A DNA stretch of 64,000 nt from NCBI GenBank assembly GCA_036510975.1, contig DATCCY010000125.1, positions 1 to 64,000 of the forward strand, read 5' to 3'. Within the stretch, counting starts at the first letter, position 1, and each line of letters starts with the position of its first letter. Positions 7,686 to 16,337 of the stretch are shown here, one piece after another. The notes under the pieces were generated by a model. That model ran no database searches. It saw nothing but the letters and a program-made list of their open reading frames with translations, and was not told the origin of the DNA. This DNA comes from Longivirga sp036510975. Its GTDB lineage: Bacteria; Actinomycetota; Actinomycetes; S36-B12; CAIYMF01. Made by a program: the position numbers and the translations under genes.

Positions 7686-9338
7686 CTATCCCGCCGACAG
7701 GCGGGTGCTCTCATCGCCGACGCACGGCAGTGCCGGCGCCACGGGTCCCGGCGCGGGATCCGGCGGGCGGTCGAACCGGTAGATCAGGACCGACCCGCCC
7801 AGGGTTCCCACGGGACAGTAGGCGCGCAGCCACGACAGCCGGTCCGCGTGGACGCTCGTGAGGTTCGTCGCCGACACCGCCACCCATCCCGTCACCGTCC
7901 TCGGGTCGACGGCGAGCAGGTCGCGCGCGCCCGGAAGGTCGGCGTACGACGTCCCGCGCGGGCCGAACCAGTCGACGTAGGGCGAGAGACCGACCGACCA
8001 CGAGCGCAGCAGCTCGAAGTCCTGGCCCCAGTCGACGTTCGAGTCGGTTGCGACCCGGTAGGCCGGTGTGAACGGCGGCGAGGTGTAGGCGAGCGAGTGC
8101 GGAACCGACGCCAGCATCATGGTGGCTGCGACCACGGCGACGATCACCGCGCCCACCCGGGCGATCCCGGGACGCAGGACCAGCACCACCGCGGACGCAG
8201 CGACGCACCACAGCGCGAACGTCGGCAGCAGGTAGCGCACGCCGAGGTCGCGGGCGCTGCCGACCAGCGGGACGACGAGCGCGAACGCCGGGATCGCCAG
8301 CACCACCAGCGCGTCGCGCCTCGCCGACCGCTCGGCGAGCCGCCACGCGACCGGACCGAGGAGCAGCACGAGCAGCACAGGTGTCGTCACCTTCACCAGA
8401 AGGCTCCCCGGCCAGAACCACCAGACCCCACCGGTCCAGGCGACGCCGAGCAGGTAGCCGTGGGTCGGCGCGGAGTCGCTCGTGGGCAGCGCCAGCAGGC
8501 CCTCGACGTACGGTCCCGGCAGCAGCCAGTCCGGCGAGCTCAGCACACCGAGGTCGAGGACGGCGTACGACACCCAGAGGACTGCCCACGCGACGACGAC
8601 GACGAGCAGTGCCGGGACGAGCGCGTCCCTGCGCCTCTGCACGAGCATGACCACGACGGTGAGCGGCACCATCACGAGTCCGAGCGTGGAGGTCGCGAGG
8701 CAGAACCCGACCGCGGCTCCGAGCAGCAACGTGGCTCGACGACCGGACACGTGACGCGCGTGCAGCATCGCGACGGCCCAGACCACGACCGCCAGCGCGA
8801 ACGGGAGGTCCACGCCGTTGAGGTGCCCGAGACCCAGCACCATCGGCGAGACGAGCCAGAGCGACGCCGCGACGAGACCGCCGCCGAGGCCCACGAGCCG
8901 GCGCGCGAGAATCCCGAGCAGCACCGCGACCACCAGCACCAGGAGCACCGGCACGACGCGCGAGGCGAAGGTGACCTCGTCGAGGATCCCGGCCTGGCGC
9001 TGCGCGCGCAGGAAGGCCGCGCTGTAGGTGCGCTCGTCGTTGGCCCCGACGACGTGCCCGGGCGGCAGCTGCGCACCGGTGAGCAGCACCGGGATCGCGG
9101 CGACGGCCTTGGCGATCGGCGGGTGCTCCGCGTTGTAGGAGAGGTCGTGCTGCTTGAGCGCCAGCAGGCCCGCGGAGACGTAGACCGGCTCGTCGAACGT
9201 CGGCGAGTCGTCGCGCGCCTGGGCGAGCATGAGGCCGGTGGCCAGGACGCCGAGGAGCACGACGACCGCCACCGCGAGGCGGCGGACAGTCTGCGGACGC
9301 AAGGGGCGGACGATGTCCCGCGGGTGCTCCACGACCAT
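7686..9338 (-). CDS. GT39/ArnT-like polytopic glycosyltransferase (putative)
   Basis: 550 residues with about ten or more membrane spans. Near the N-terminus SPTFDEPVYVSAG carries the acidic pair (DE) typical of the first periplasmic loop of GT-C enzymes such as protein O-mannosyltransferases and ArnT. NAEHPPIAKAVA follows, also typical of that family. The C-terminal extracellular part contains NVDWGQDFELL. Such enzymes transfer sugars from polyprenyl-phosphate donors on the outer face of the membrane. Donor and acceptor are unknown. The ATG at 9338 is 7 bases after the argA stop, so the gene is co-transcribed with lysS and argA. Confidence 0.72.
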   Translation of the reverse strand: MVVEHPRDIVRPLRPQTVRRLAVAVVVLLGVLATGLMLAQARDDSPTFDEPVYVSAGLLALKQHDLSYNAEHPPIAKAVAAIPVLLTGAQLPPGHVVGANDERTYSAAFLRAQRQAGILDEVTFASRVVPVLLVLVVAVLLGILARRLVGLGGGLVAASLWLVSPMVLGLGHLNGVDLPFALAVVVWAVAMLHARHVSGRRATLLLGAAVGFCLATSTLGLVMVPLTVVVMLVQRRRDALVPALLVVVVAWAVLWVSYAVLDLGVLSSPDWLLPGPYVEGLLALPTSDSAPTHGYLLGVAWTGGVWWFWPGSLLVKVTTPVLLVLLLGPVAWRLAERSARRDALVVLAIPAFALVVPLVGSARDLGVRYLLPTFALWCVAASAVVLVLRPGIARVGAVIVAVVAATMMLASVPHSLAYTSPPFTPAYRVATDSNVDWGQDFELLRSWSVGLSPYVDWFGPRGTSYADLPGARDLLAVDPRTVTGWVAVSATNLTSVHADRLSWLRAYCPVGTLGGSVLIYRFDRPPDPAPGPVAPALPCVGDESTRLSAG

Positions 9339-9345
9339 CGCGGGC

Positions 9346-9855
9346 TCAGAGCACCAGGAGCATGCGGTGGTTGCCGAGGGTGTTCGGCTTGACCCGCTCG
9401 AGGTCGAGGAACTCCGCCACACCCTCGTCGTAGGACTGGAGGAGCTGCTCGAAGACGTCGTGCTCCACCGGTGTGCCGTCGATCTCGACGAAGCCGTGGC
9501 CGCCGAAGAACTCGGTCTCGAACGTCAGGCAGAACACCCGCGCGACGCCGAGGTCGCGCGCGCGCTGAAGCAGGTGCTCGAGCATGACGCTCCCGACGCC
9601 CTTGCCGCGCAGGCTCGGGTCGACGGCGACCGTCCGGACCTCTGCGAGGTCCTCCCACATCACGTGCACGGCTCCGCACCCCACCACCTCTCCGTCGAGC
9701 TCGCCCACGACGAACTCGGGGACGGCCTCGTAGAGCGTGACGGTGGCCTTCGACAGCAGGCGACGGTCGGGGGCGTAGGTGTCGACGAGGCGGCGGATGG
9801 CACGGACGTCGGAGGTGCGCGCCGGGCGGATGCGCAGCCGCTCGGCCGGGCTCAT
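9346..9855 (-). CDS. argA: amino-acid N-acetyltransferase (actinobacterial N-acetylglutamate synthase type)
   Basis: 169-residue GNAT protein. It strongly resembles the single-domain L-glutamate N-acetyltransferase of actinobacteria (M. tuberculosis Rv2747 type): RRLVDTYA near the start, VTLYEAVPEFVVGE, VGCGAVHVMWEDLAEVRTVA, the acetyl-CoA loop RGKGVGS, CLTFETEFFGGHGF, and a C-terminal end KPNTLGNHRMLLVL. It would catalyse the first step of arginine biosynthesis. Its ATG overlaps the lysS stop by 4 bases (ATGA), implying translational coupling. The symbol is given by resemblance to the Rv2747 family. Confidence 0.85.
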   Translation of the reverse strand: MSPAERLRIRPARTSDVRAIRRLVDTYAPDRRLLSKATVTLYEAVPEFVVGELDGEVVGCGAVHVMWEDLAEVRTVAVDPSLRGKGVGSVMLEHLLQRARDLGVARVFCLTFETEFFGGHGFVEIDGTPVEHDVFEQLLQSYDEGVAEFLDLERVKPNTLGNHRMLLVL

Positions 9856-11360
9856 TCCGGCTTCACGAGCGGGAACAGGATCGTCTCGCGGATGTTGAGC
9901 CCGGTGAGGTTCATCAGCAGCCGGTCGATCCCCATGCCCACACCGCCCGAGGGCGGCATGCCGAACTCCAGCGCGCGCAGGAAGTCCTCGTCGACCTGCA
10001 TCGCCTCGACGTCGCCACCCGCCCTGAGCAGCGACTGCGCCACGAGCCGTTCGCGCTGGATGACCGGGTCGACGAGCTCGGAGTAGCCCGTGCCCTGCTC
10101 GTTGCCGTCGATGTAGAGGTCCCACTTCTCCACGACGCCGGGGAGCTCGCGGTGCGCGCGCACGAGCGGCGACGTGTCCTCGGGGTAGTCCAGGACGAAG
10201 GTGGGTCGGGTGAAGGTGCCTACGACGTGGTGCTCGAGCAGCTCCTCGACGTACTTGCCCGGTACCCAGGTCTTCTCGGGCGCGATGCCGACGGCCTCCA
10301 CGAGCTCGCGCAGCACCTCGACAGGGGTGAACGGCGTGATGTCGCGTCCGACGGCCTCCGACACGGAGGGATAGACGAAGACCTCGTCCCACTCGCCGGA
10401 GAAGTCGCGGCTCTCGCCGTCGAGCCGCTCGAACTGCAGCGACCCGAACGCGGCGAGCGTCGCCTCCTGGATGAGCTCGCGCGTCATCCGGGCGTTGTCG
10501 CGGTAGTCGGCGTACTCCTCGTAGAACTCGAGCATCGCGAACTCCGGCGAGTGCGTGGCGTCCGCGCCCTCGTTGCGGAAGTTGCGGTTGATCTCGAACA
10601 CGCGCTCGAGCCCGCCGACGATGCAGCGCTTGAGGAACAGCTCCGGGGCGATGCGGAGGTAGACGTCGAGGTCGAACGCGTTCGAGTGCGTGACGAACGG
10701 TCGCGCCGTCGCGCCGCCGTGCATCGTCTGCAGCATCGGGGTCTCGACCTCGAGGAACCCGCGTCGCGCGAAGCTCTCGCGCAGCGACGCCACGACACCG
10801 ACGCGCAGGCGGGCCACCTCCCGCGCCTGCGGACGCACGACGAGATCGACGTAGCGCTGGCGGACCCGGGTCTCCTCCGCCAGCGGCTTGTGCTCGACCG
10901 GGAGGGGACGCAGCGTCTTGGCCGCCATCTGCCAGGAGTCCGCGAGCACGCTGAGCTCGCCGCGGCGCGACGTGATGACCTCGCCCTCCACGGCGACGTG
11001 GTCGCCGAGGTCGACGTCGGACTTCCAGTCGGCGAGCCGCTCCTCGCCGACCTTGTCGAGGGAGATCATGGCCTGGATCTCGGTTCCGTCGCCCGCGCGC
11101 AGCGTCGCGAAGCAGAGCTTGCCGGTGTTGCGCACGAAGATCACCCGGCCGGCGATGGCGACGATGTCGCCGGTGGCGGTGTCGGGCTCGAGGTCGGGAT
11201 ACGCCGCTCGCACCTGCGGGATCGTGTGGGTGCGCGGCACGCGGACCGGGTAGGGCTCCCGGCCGGAGTCGAGCAGCCGCTGCCGCTTCTCGCGGCGCAC
11301 GCGGATCTGCTCGGGGACGTCGTCCTCGTGATCTGCGGTCGCTGCGGGATGGTCGGTCAT
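9852..11360 (-). CDS. lysS: lysyl-tRNA synthetase, class II
   Basis: 502 residues. An N-terminal OB-fold anticodon-binding domain spans roughly residues 55-165 (GRVIFVRNTGKLCFATLRAG). The class II catalytic core follows, with motif 1 around LEVETPMLQTMHGGATARPF, motif 2 LERVFEINRNFRNEG, and motif 3 GMGIDRLLMNLTG. ATG 11360 is preferred because a TAGCCT hexamer (reverse strand, 11373-11368) lies 7 bases upstream, a leaderless arrangement; longer in-frame extensions would run into the divergent methyltransferase. It leads an operon with argA, the GT39-like gene and probably the small membrane protein. The tRNA-charging function is certain from the motifs. Confidence 0.95.
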   Translation of the reverse strand: MTDHPAATADHEDDVPEQIRVRREKRQRLLDSGREPYPVRVPRTHTIPQVRAAYPDLEPDTATGDIVAIAGRVIFVRNTGKLCFATLRAGDGTEIQAMISLDKVGEERLADWKSDVDLGDHVAVEGEVITSRRGELSVLADSWQMAAKTLRPLPVEHKPLAEETRVRQRYVDLVVRPQAREVARLRVGVVASLRESFARRGFLEVETPMLQTMHGGATARPFVTHSNAFDLDVYLRIAPELFLKRCIVGGLERVFEINRNFRNEGADATHSPEFAMLEFYEEYADYRDNARMTRELIQEATLAAFGSLQFERLDGESRDFSGEWDEVFVYPSVSEAVGRDITPFTPVEVLRELVEAVGIAPEKTWVPGKYVEELLEHHVVGTFTRPTFVLDYPEDTSPLVRAHRELPGVVEKWDLYIDGNEQGTGYSELVDPVIQRERLVAQSLLRAGGDVEAMQVDEDFLRALEFGMPPSGGVGMGIDRLLMNLTGLNIRETILFPLVKPE

Positions 11361-11414
11361 GCGCGCAAGGCTATCGGTGGGGATCGGCGACCTCGTCGGG
11401 GATAGCGTCGGGCC
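11361..11414. promoter_or_regulatory. 54-bp divergent leaderless promoter pair (lysS / methyltransferase)
   Basis: The whole gap between two divergent start codons is 54 bases. Leftward, TAGCCT (11373-11368) sits 7 bases from the lysS ATG. Rightward, TAGCGT (11403-11408) sits 6 bases from ATG 11415. Neither side has a Shine-Dalgarno. Confidence 0.55.
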
Positions 11415-12164
11415 ATGACCTCGCCCGGGTTCGAGGCCCGGCGGCTGTCCTTCGGAGCCGCGGCCGCCGCCTACGCCGCGCACCGCCCGACCTATCCCGT
11501 CGAGGCGCTGCGGTGGGTGCTCGAGGCGGCGGCCCGGCCGGTCCGGGAGGTCGCCGACGTCGGCGCGGGCACGGGGGCCTTCAGCGCGGTCCTCGTCGGT
11601 CTCGGTCTCGACGTCACCGCGTTCGAGCCGGACGCCGGCATGCTCGACCAGCTCGCCGCGGCGCAGCCGGACGTCCGCGGGGTGCTCGCGCACGCCGAGC
11701 ACCTGCCGATCGACGACGGGTCCGTCGACGCGGTCACCGCGGCCCAGGCCTGGCACTGGTTCGACAAGCCGGCCGCCGCCGCCGAGTTCGTGCGCGTCGT
11801 CCGGCCGGGCGGCGTGATCGGCCTGTTCTGGAACGTGCGCGACGACCGGGTGCCCTGGATGGACGCGCTGTCGGACCTCGTCGACGGCGAGGACTCGATG
11901 CGCGCGACGCGGTCGGACGCCGTCGCCGAGATCGCGGCGGAGCACCCGGGCGTCGAGCGCGGCGACTTCCCGCACACCGTGGCGATGACGCCCGAGGCAG
12001 TGCTCGGACTCGTCGCGACGTTCTCCTACGTCCGGCTGCGCACCGACGCCGACGACGTCTACGCCGCCGTCCGCACGCTGCTCGCCACGCACCCAGACAC
12101 GGCGGGTCGTGACGTCGTCGAGGTCCCGTACGTGTGCGCGGCGTACCGGATCCCGCGCCCCTGA
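11415..12164 (+). CDS. class I SAM-dependent methyltransferase
   Basis: 249 residues with the Methyltransf_11-type core: motif I VADVGAGTGAFSAVL (about residues 48-62), acidic motif II TAFEPDAGML, and motif IV ending in the conserved WHWFD, then RVVRPGGVIGLFWN. The N-terminal RLSFGAAAAAYAAHRPTYP matches many small-molecule methyltransferases of this class. Substrate unknown. It has its own leaderless promoter and ends 4 bases before the converging DUF1330 gene. Confidence 0.8.
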   Translation: MTSPGFEARRLSFGAAAAAYAAHRPTYPVEALRWVLEAAARPVREVADVGAGTGAFSAVLVGLGLDVTAFEPDAGMLDQLAAAQPDVRGVLAHAEHLPIDDGSVDAVTAAQAWHWFDKPAAAAEFVRVVRPGGVIGLFWNVRDDRVPWMDALSDLVDGEDSMRATRSDAVAEIAAEHPGVERGDFPHTVAMTPEAVLGLVATFSYVRLRTDADDVYAAVRTLLATHPDTAGRDVVEVPYVCAAYRIPRP

Positions 12165-12168
12165 GCGG

Positions 12169-12543
12169 CTACGGCGAGAGCTGCACGGGGACCGTGGCCT
12201 GCAGGACCGCCTCGACCAGCGCCTCGGTGCGCAGGTGCGTGATCTGCTGGTAGTCCGGGTCGGCCACCATCCGCGAGAAGGCCTCCCGGCTGGGGTATCG
12301 CACGAGCAGGACCAGGTCCCACTCCTGACCGGGCTCTGCCACCAGCACCGTCGAGCCGTCGCCGGCGTAGAGGACCTCGGCGCCGTACCGCGCCATGAAC
12401 GTGTCGGTCAGGGCGGCGGCGTAGCGCTCGTAGGACTCTCGGCCGCCCGGACGGAAGCGCAGCAGGTTGAGCATCACCACCGGGCCGCCCGGATCCTCCT
12501 GGAGCAGCCGCTTGAGGTCCGCGCCTCGGGGGTCGATCGCCAT
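12169..12543 (-). CDS. DUF1330-family protein
   Basis: 124 residues with a dimeric alpha/beta-barrel-like (ferredoxin-fold) pattern: VVMLNLLRFRPGGRESYERY at the start, then a central VLLVRYPSREAFSRMVADPDYQ. This is the DUF1330 signature, a family of small stress- or oxidation-related proteins without an established reaction. The ATG at 12543 follows AGGGAGAC by 5-6 bases; a longer frame to 12579 lacks a ribosome-binding site. Monocistronic. Confidence 0.75.
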   Translation of the reverse strand: MAIDPRGADLKRLLQEDPGGPVVMLNLLRFRPGGRESYERYAAALTDTFMARYGAEVLYAGDGSTVLVAEPGQEWDLVLLVRYPSREAFSRMVADPDYQQITHLRTEALVEAVLQATVPVQLSP

Positions 12544-12709
12544 CTCAGTCTCCCTGCGTATGCCGGTGGTCCTCAGCATGGCGGCTGCTCCAGGCGGCTA
12601 GCACCGCTTCGCGCACTGGCGTCGCGCTTCGGCGTGGTGCTGTGGATCTCCGCCCGGCGGTGGCGGCGCCCGCTCCTACGGTCCCGCTCACCCGACCCGA
12701 AGGAGCTCC

Positions 12710-12919
12710 ATGCACACCACGAACCATCCTGCTGTCCGTCGGCCTCGCCGCGGTGCTGACGACATCCCTCTCGACCGCGCCCGTCGCGGCGACGACGTCG
12801 CAGTCCCGGGTGCCGGCCGCGACCACCGTCACACGAACCCCGGCCACCACCACCCGGCCGACGCCGAAGTCCCCCGTGCCGCGTGGCCGGCACACCTCGG
12901 TACCCGGCCAGGCTCATGA
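12710..12919 (+). pseudogene. possible frameshifted small secreted-protein gene
   Basis: An ATG at 12710 has a good Shine-Dalgarno (AAGGAG, 5-base spacing). In its own frame it gives a featureless Arg/His-rich peptide ending at 12919. One base out of phase, from 12723, the sequence reads TILLSVGLAAVLTTSLSTAP then VAA and a Thr/Pro-rich tail, a convincing signal peptide plus secreted linker. Removing one A near 12722 joins MHTT to this signal peptide. The intact product would be a short secreted protein, but its original end is unclear because the frame runs on into antisense of coaX. The rest of the 386-base gap (12544-12929) shows no other gene. Confidence 0.4.
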
Positions 12920-12929
12920 CGGGAGCGGG

Positions 12930-13688
12930 TCAGGTGTTCTTGTCGAACACCAGGCGGAGCCCCTGGAGCGTGAGGTCGGGTCGGTGCACCGTGACGGTCG
13001 ACGACTCCTTGATCACCACGGGAGCGAGTCCCCCGGTGGCGATGACGGCCGTGACGGCACCGCCGAGCTCGGCCACGATCCGGGTGACGATGCCGTCGAC
13101 CTGCCCCGCGAAGCCGTAGAGCGCACCGGACTGCAGCGCCTCGACGGTGTTCTTCGCGATCACCGTGCGTGGCGCGACGAACTCGACCTTGCGCAGCTGC
13201 GCGGCGCGCGAGGCGAGCGCGTCCAGCGAGATCTCGACTCCCGGCGCGAGCGCACCTCCGAGGAACTCCCCCTTCGCGGACACGACGTCGAAGTTCGTCG
13301 ACGTGCCGAAGTCCACGACGATGCATGGACCGCCGTACAGCGTGTGCGCCGCCAGGGTGTTGGCGATGCGGTCGGCGCCGACCTCCTTCGGGTTGTCCAT
13401 GAGCACGGGTACGCCGGTCCGCGCACCCGGCTCCACGATGACGTGCGGCACGTGCGCGTAGTAGCGCTCGAGCATGGTGCGCATCTCGCGCAGGACGGCG
13501 GGGACGGTCGAGCACAGCGCGACCCCGGTGATGTCGGGGTCGTCGCGGAGCAGGCCCCGGAAGGTGAGGCGGTACTCGTCCGCCGTCGAGCGCGGGTCGG
13601 TCTTCACGCGGTAGGAGCGCAACAGCTCCTCGCCGTCGAACAGACCGAGGACCGTGTTCGTGTTGCCGACGTCGATGGCGAGCAGCAT
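12930..13688 (-). CDS. coaX: type III pantothenate kinase
   Basis: 252 residues. It phosphorylates pantothenate, the first committed step to coenzyme A, in the cytoplasm. ASKHA-fold signatures are clear: the phosphate-1 loop MLLAIDVGNTNTVLGLFDG at the N-terminus, GADRIANTLAA, VVDFGTSTNFDVV (phosphate-2), and GGALAPGVEIS. ATG 13688 follows AAGGAGA. The gene is last in the DUF2520-panC-nadB-nadC-coaX unit, 73 bases after nadC. Confidence 0.93.
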   Translation of the reverse strand: MLLAIDVGNTNTVLGLFDGEELLRSYRVKTDPRSTADEYRLTFRGLLRDDPDITGVALCSTVPAVLREMRTMLERYYAHVPHVIVEPGARTGVPVLMDNPKEVGADRIANTLAAHTLYGGPCIVVDFGTSTNFDVVSAKGEFLGGALAPGVEISLDALASRAAQLRKVEFVAPRTVIAKNTVEALQSGALYGFAGQVDGIVTRIVAELGGAVTAVIATGGLAPVVIKESSTVTVHRPDLTLQGLRLVFDKNT

Positions 13689-13761
13689 TCGGGTCTCCTT
13701 GGGGCGCCTCGCGTGCTCCTGTCGCGCGTCGGGGCACATTCGTGCGGGATGGAGGGGCGGG

Positions 13762-14673
13762 TCAGGGGAGGGGGCGGAGGTCGGCGCCGATGTCGAGGAC
13801 GGGGGCGGAGTGGGTGAGGGCTCCGACGGCGACGTAGTCGACGCCGGTCGCACCGACGGCTGCGGCGTCCGGGAGGGTGAGGCCGCCGCTGGCCTCGAGC
13901 AAGGCGCGCGGTGTGCCCGCGTGCTCGGCGTGCTCGGTCGCGATGCCCACGGCGAGGCGCATCTGGTCGGGCGTGAAGTTGTCGAGCAGGACGAGGTCGG
14001 CACCGGCGTCGAGAACGTCGGTGAGCTGGCCCAGCGAGTCGACCTCCACCTCGACAGGCAGTCCGGGCCACATCGCGCGCACGGACTCGAAGGCCGGCGC
14101 CACCCCGCCAGCGGCCACCACGTGGTTGTCCTTGACCAGGGCGGCGTCGGACAGGGACATGCGGTGGTTCACCCCGCCGCCGCAGCGCACGGCGTACTTC
14201 TCGAGCACCCGCAGCCCCGGAGTCGTCTTGCGGGTGTCGCGCACCCGCGCCGACGTCCCCGCGAGCGCGTCCGCCCACTGTGCCGTGGCCGTGGCGACTC
14301 CGGACAGATGGCACAGCAGGTTCAGCGCGGTGCGCTCGGCGGTCAGCAGGTCGCGCGTGCGGCCCGTGGCCGTGAGCAGGACGTCCCCCGCACCGACCCG
14401 GGTGCCGTCCGCCGTCACGACGACGACCTCGGCGTCGCCCTCGGACACGGCGTCGAACACCGCGGCGGCGACAGGCACGCCGGCCGCGACGCCCGCGCCC
14501 CGCACGACGAGGTCGAGGGTCGAGCGCTGGTCGCCGGGCACGGTGGCGGCGGAGGTGACGTCGACGCCGCCGTCGAGGTCCTCGGCCACGGTTGCGCGGA
14601 CGAGGTGCTCGACGTAGGCGGGGTCGAGCCCCGCGTCCTCGAGGGCGGCGAGGGTGGTCGGGCGGAGACTCAC
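13762..14673 (-). CDS. nadC: nicotinate-nucleotide diphosphorylase (carboxylating)
   Basis: 303 residues, normal quinolinate phosphoribosyltransferase length. It converts quinolinate and PRPP to nicotinate mononucleotide in de novo NAD synthesis. Recognisable segments are EDLDGGVDVTS near the N-terminus, ERTALNLLCHLSGVATAT, DTRKTTPGLRVLEKYAVRCG, NHRMSLSDAALVKDNH, VEVEVDSLGQ and LEASGGL. The GTG at 14673 follows AGGAG and overlaps the nadB stop by 4 bases. Confidence 0.94.
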   Translation of the reverse strand: MSLRPTTLAALEDAGLDPAYVEHLVRATVAEDLDGGVDVTSAATVPGDQRSTLDLVVRGAGVAAGVPVAAAVFDAVSEGDAEVVVVTADGTRVGAGDVLLTATGRTRDLLTAERTALNLLCHLSGVATATAQWADALAGTSARVRDTRKTTPGLRVLEKYAVRCGGGVNHRMSLSDAALVKDNHVVAAGGVAPAFESVRAMWPGLPVEVEVDSLGQLTDVLDAGADLVLLDNFTPDQMRLAVGIATEHAEHAGTPRALLEASGGLTLPDAAAVGATGVDYVAVGALTHSAPVLDIGADLRPLP

Positions 14674-16337
14674 ACCTGCTCCTGGGTGGGACGGGTCGAG
14701 GAGAGGGGGACATCCTCGCGGGTCGTGACGAGGACGCCGTCGGCATCGAGCACGGTCACGAGCCGGACGTGCCAGTGCTCGTCGTCGGTGTCCGGGAAGT
14801 CCTCGCGCCAGTGCGACCCCCTCGTCTCCTTGCGCATCTTGGCGTTCGCGGCGAGGACGGTGGCCACGGCGTGCAGGTTCGTGGTCTCCCACGACCCCGT
14901 GTGGGGGTCGCTGGAGTGCGTGTCGCCGACCGCCTCGAGGACACCGAGAGCGGTCGCCATCGAGTCGCGCGACCGCAGTACGCCGACCCCCTCGGTCATC
15001 GCGGCCTGCAGCGAGCGCCTCGCGGTCGACGACAGGACGGTGCCCGGGTCCGCGGGTGCGACCGGGTCGCGCCGCCCGGGCAGGCCCTCGGCGAGGACAT
15101 CGCCGATGCGCGAGGCGAAGACGAGGCCCTCGAGAAGCGAGTTCGAGGCGAGTCGGTTCGCCCCGTGCACCCCCGTGCAGGCGCACTCGCCGACGGCGAA
15201 CAGGCCGGGGATCGACGTGCGGCCGTGGGCGTCGGTGCGCACGCCGCCGGAGGCGTAGTGCTGGGCGGGGGCCACGGGGATGAGGTCGGTCGACGGGTCG
15301 ACGCCGATCTGCCGGAGCGAGGTCAGGATCGTCGGGAACCGTCGCTCCCACATCTGGGTGCCGAAGCCGCGGGCGTCGAGCCACACGTGCTTGGCGCCGG
15401 TGTCGCGCATCCGGCGCATGATCGCCTTCGCCACGACGTCGCGCGGAGCGAGGTCGGCGAGCGGGTGCTGGCCCTCCATGAACCGCACGCCCGCGTCGTC
15501 GCGGAGCACCGCGCCCTCGCCGCGCACGGCCTCGCTCACGAGGGGTTGCTGGCCGGTGGCGTCCGAACCCAGCCACAGCACGGTCGGGTGGAACTGCACG
15601 AACTCGAGGTCGGCGAGGGCGGCCCCGGCGCGCAGCGCGAGCGCCATGCCGTCCCCGGTGGCGACCGACGGGTTGGTCGACAGGGAGAACACCTGGCCCA
15701 GGCCGCCGGTGGCCAGCACGACGGCGGGCGCGAGCACGGCGCCGACGCCGTCGCGCTGGCCCTCGCCCATCACGTGCAGGGTGAGGCCCTGGACCGCGCC
15801 CCCGTCGTCGAGGAGGAGGTCGAGCGCGAGCGCGTTCTCGATGAGCTCGATGCCGGCGCGGCCCTCGACCGCCGCGACGAGTGCGCGGGAGATCTCGGCA
15901 CCGGTGGCGTCGCCGCCGGCGTGCGCGATGCGGTCGCGGAGGTGTCCGCCCTCGCGGGTGAGCGCGATGTCGCCGGTCTCGTCGGTGTCGAAGCGCGCGC
16001 CGAGCGCGATGAGGCGGCGCACCGCTCCCGGCCCCTCCGTGACGAGCGCGCGCACGGCGTCGGGGTCGCACAGGCCCGCCCCGGCGACCAGCGTGTCGAG
16101 CTCGTGCTCGGCGGGCGAGTCGTCGTCGGCCAGGGCGGCGGCGATGCCGCCCTGCGCCCAGCGGGTGGAGCCTTCGTCGACGCGGGCCTTGGTCACCACC
16201 AGCACGCGGTAGCCCGCGGCCCGTGCGTGGAGCGCGGTCGTGAGACCGGCGACGCCGGACCCGACGACGACGACGTCGGTCTCGTGCGTCCACCCCGGGG
16301 CCGGAGCCGCGAGGCGACGCGGCAGGCGCAGGCTCAC
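14670..16337 (-). CDS. nadB: L-aspartate oxidase
   Basis: 555 residues. An FAD-dependent enzyme making iminoaspartate, the first step of de novo NAD synthesis. The FAD dinucleotide loop is VVVVGSGVAGLTTALHA (about residues 20-36); STRWAQGGIAAAL, ATGGLGQVFSLSTNPSVATG, the FHPTVL substrate loop and GLFAVGECACTGVHGANRLA also match the NadB/succinate dehydrogenase family. GTG start at 16337 overlaps the panC stop by 4 bases. No nadA is present in the window, so quinolinate synthase must be encoded elsewhere. Confidence 0.94.
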   Translation of the reverse strand: MSLRLPRRLAAPAPGWTHETDVVVVGSGVAGLTTALHARAAGYRVLVVTKARVDEGSTRWAQGGIAAALADDDSPAEHELDTLVAGAGLCDPDAVRALVTEGPGAVRRLIALGARFDTDETGDIALTREGGHLRDRIAHAGGDATGAEISRALVAAVEGRAGIELIENALALDLLLDDGGAVQGLTLHVMGEGQRDGVGAVLAPAVVLATGGLGQVFSLSTNPSVATGDGMALALRAGAALADLEFVQFHPTVLWLGSDATGQQPLVSEAVRGEGAVLRDDAGVRFMEGQHPLADLAPRDVVAKAIMRRMRDTGAKHVWLDARGFGTQMWERRFPTILTSLRQIGVDPSTDLIPVAPAQHYASGGVRTDAHGRTSIPGLFAVGECACTGVHGANRLASNSLLEGLVFASRIGDVLAEGLPGRRDPVAPADPGTVLSSTARRSLQAAMTEGVGVLRSRDSMATALGVLEAVGDTHSSDPHTGSWETTNLHAVATVLAANAKMRKETRGSHWREDFPDTDDEHWHVRLVTVLDADGVLVTTREDVPLSSTRPTQEQV

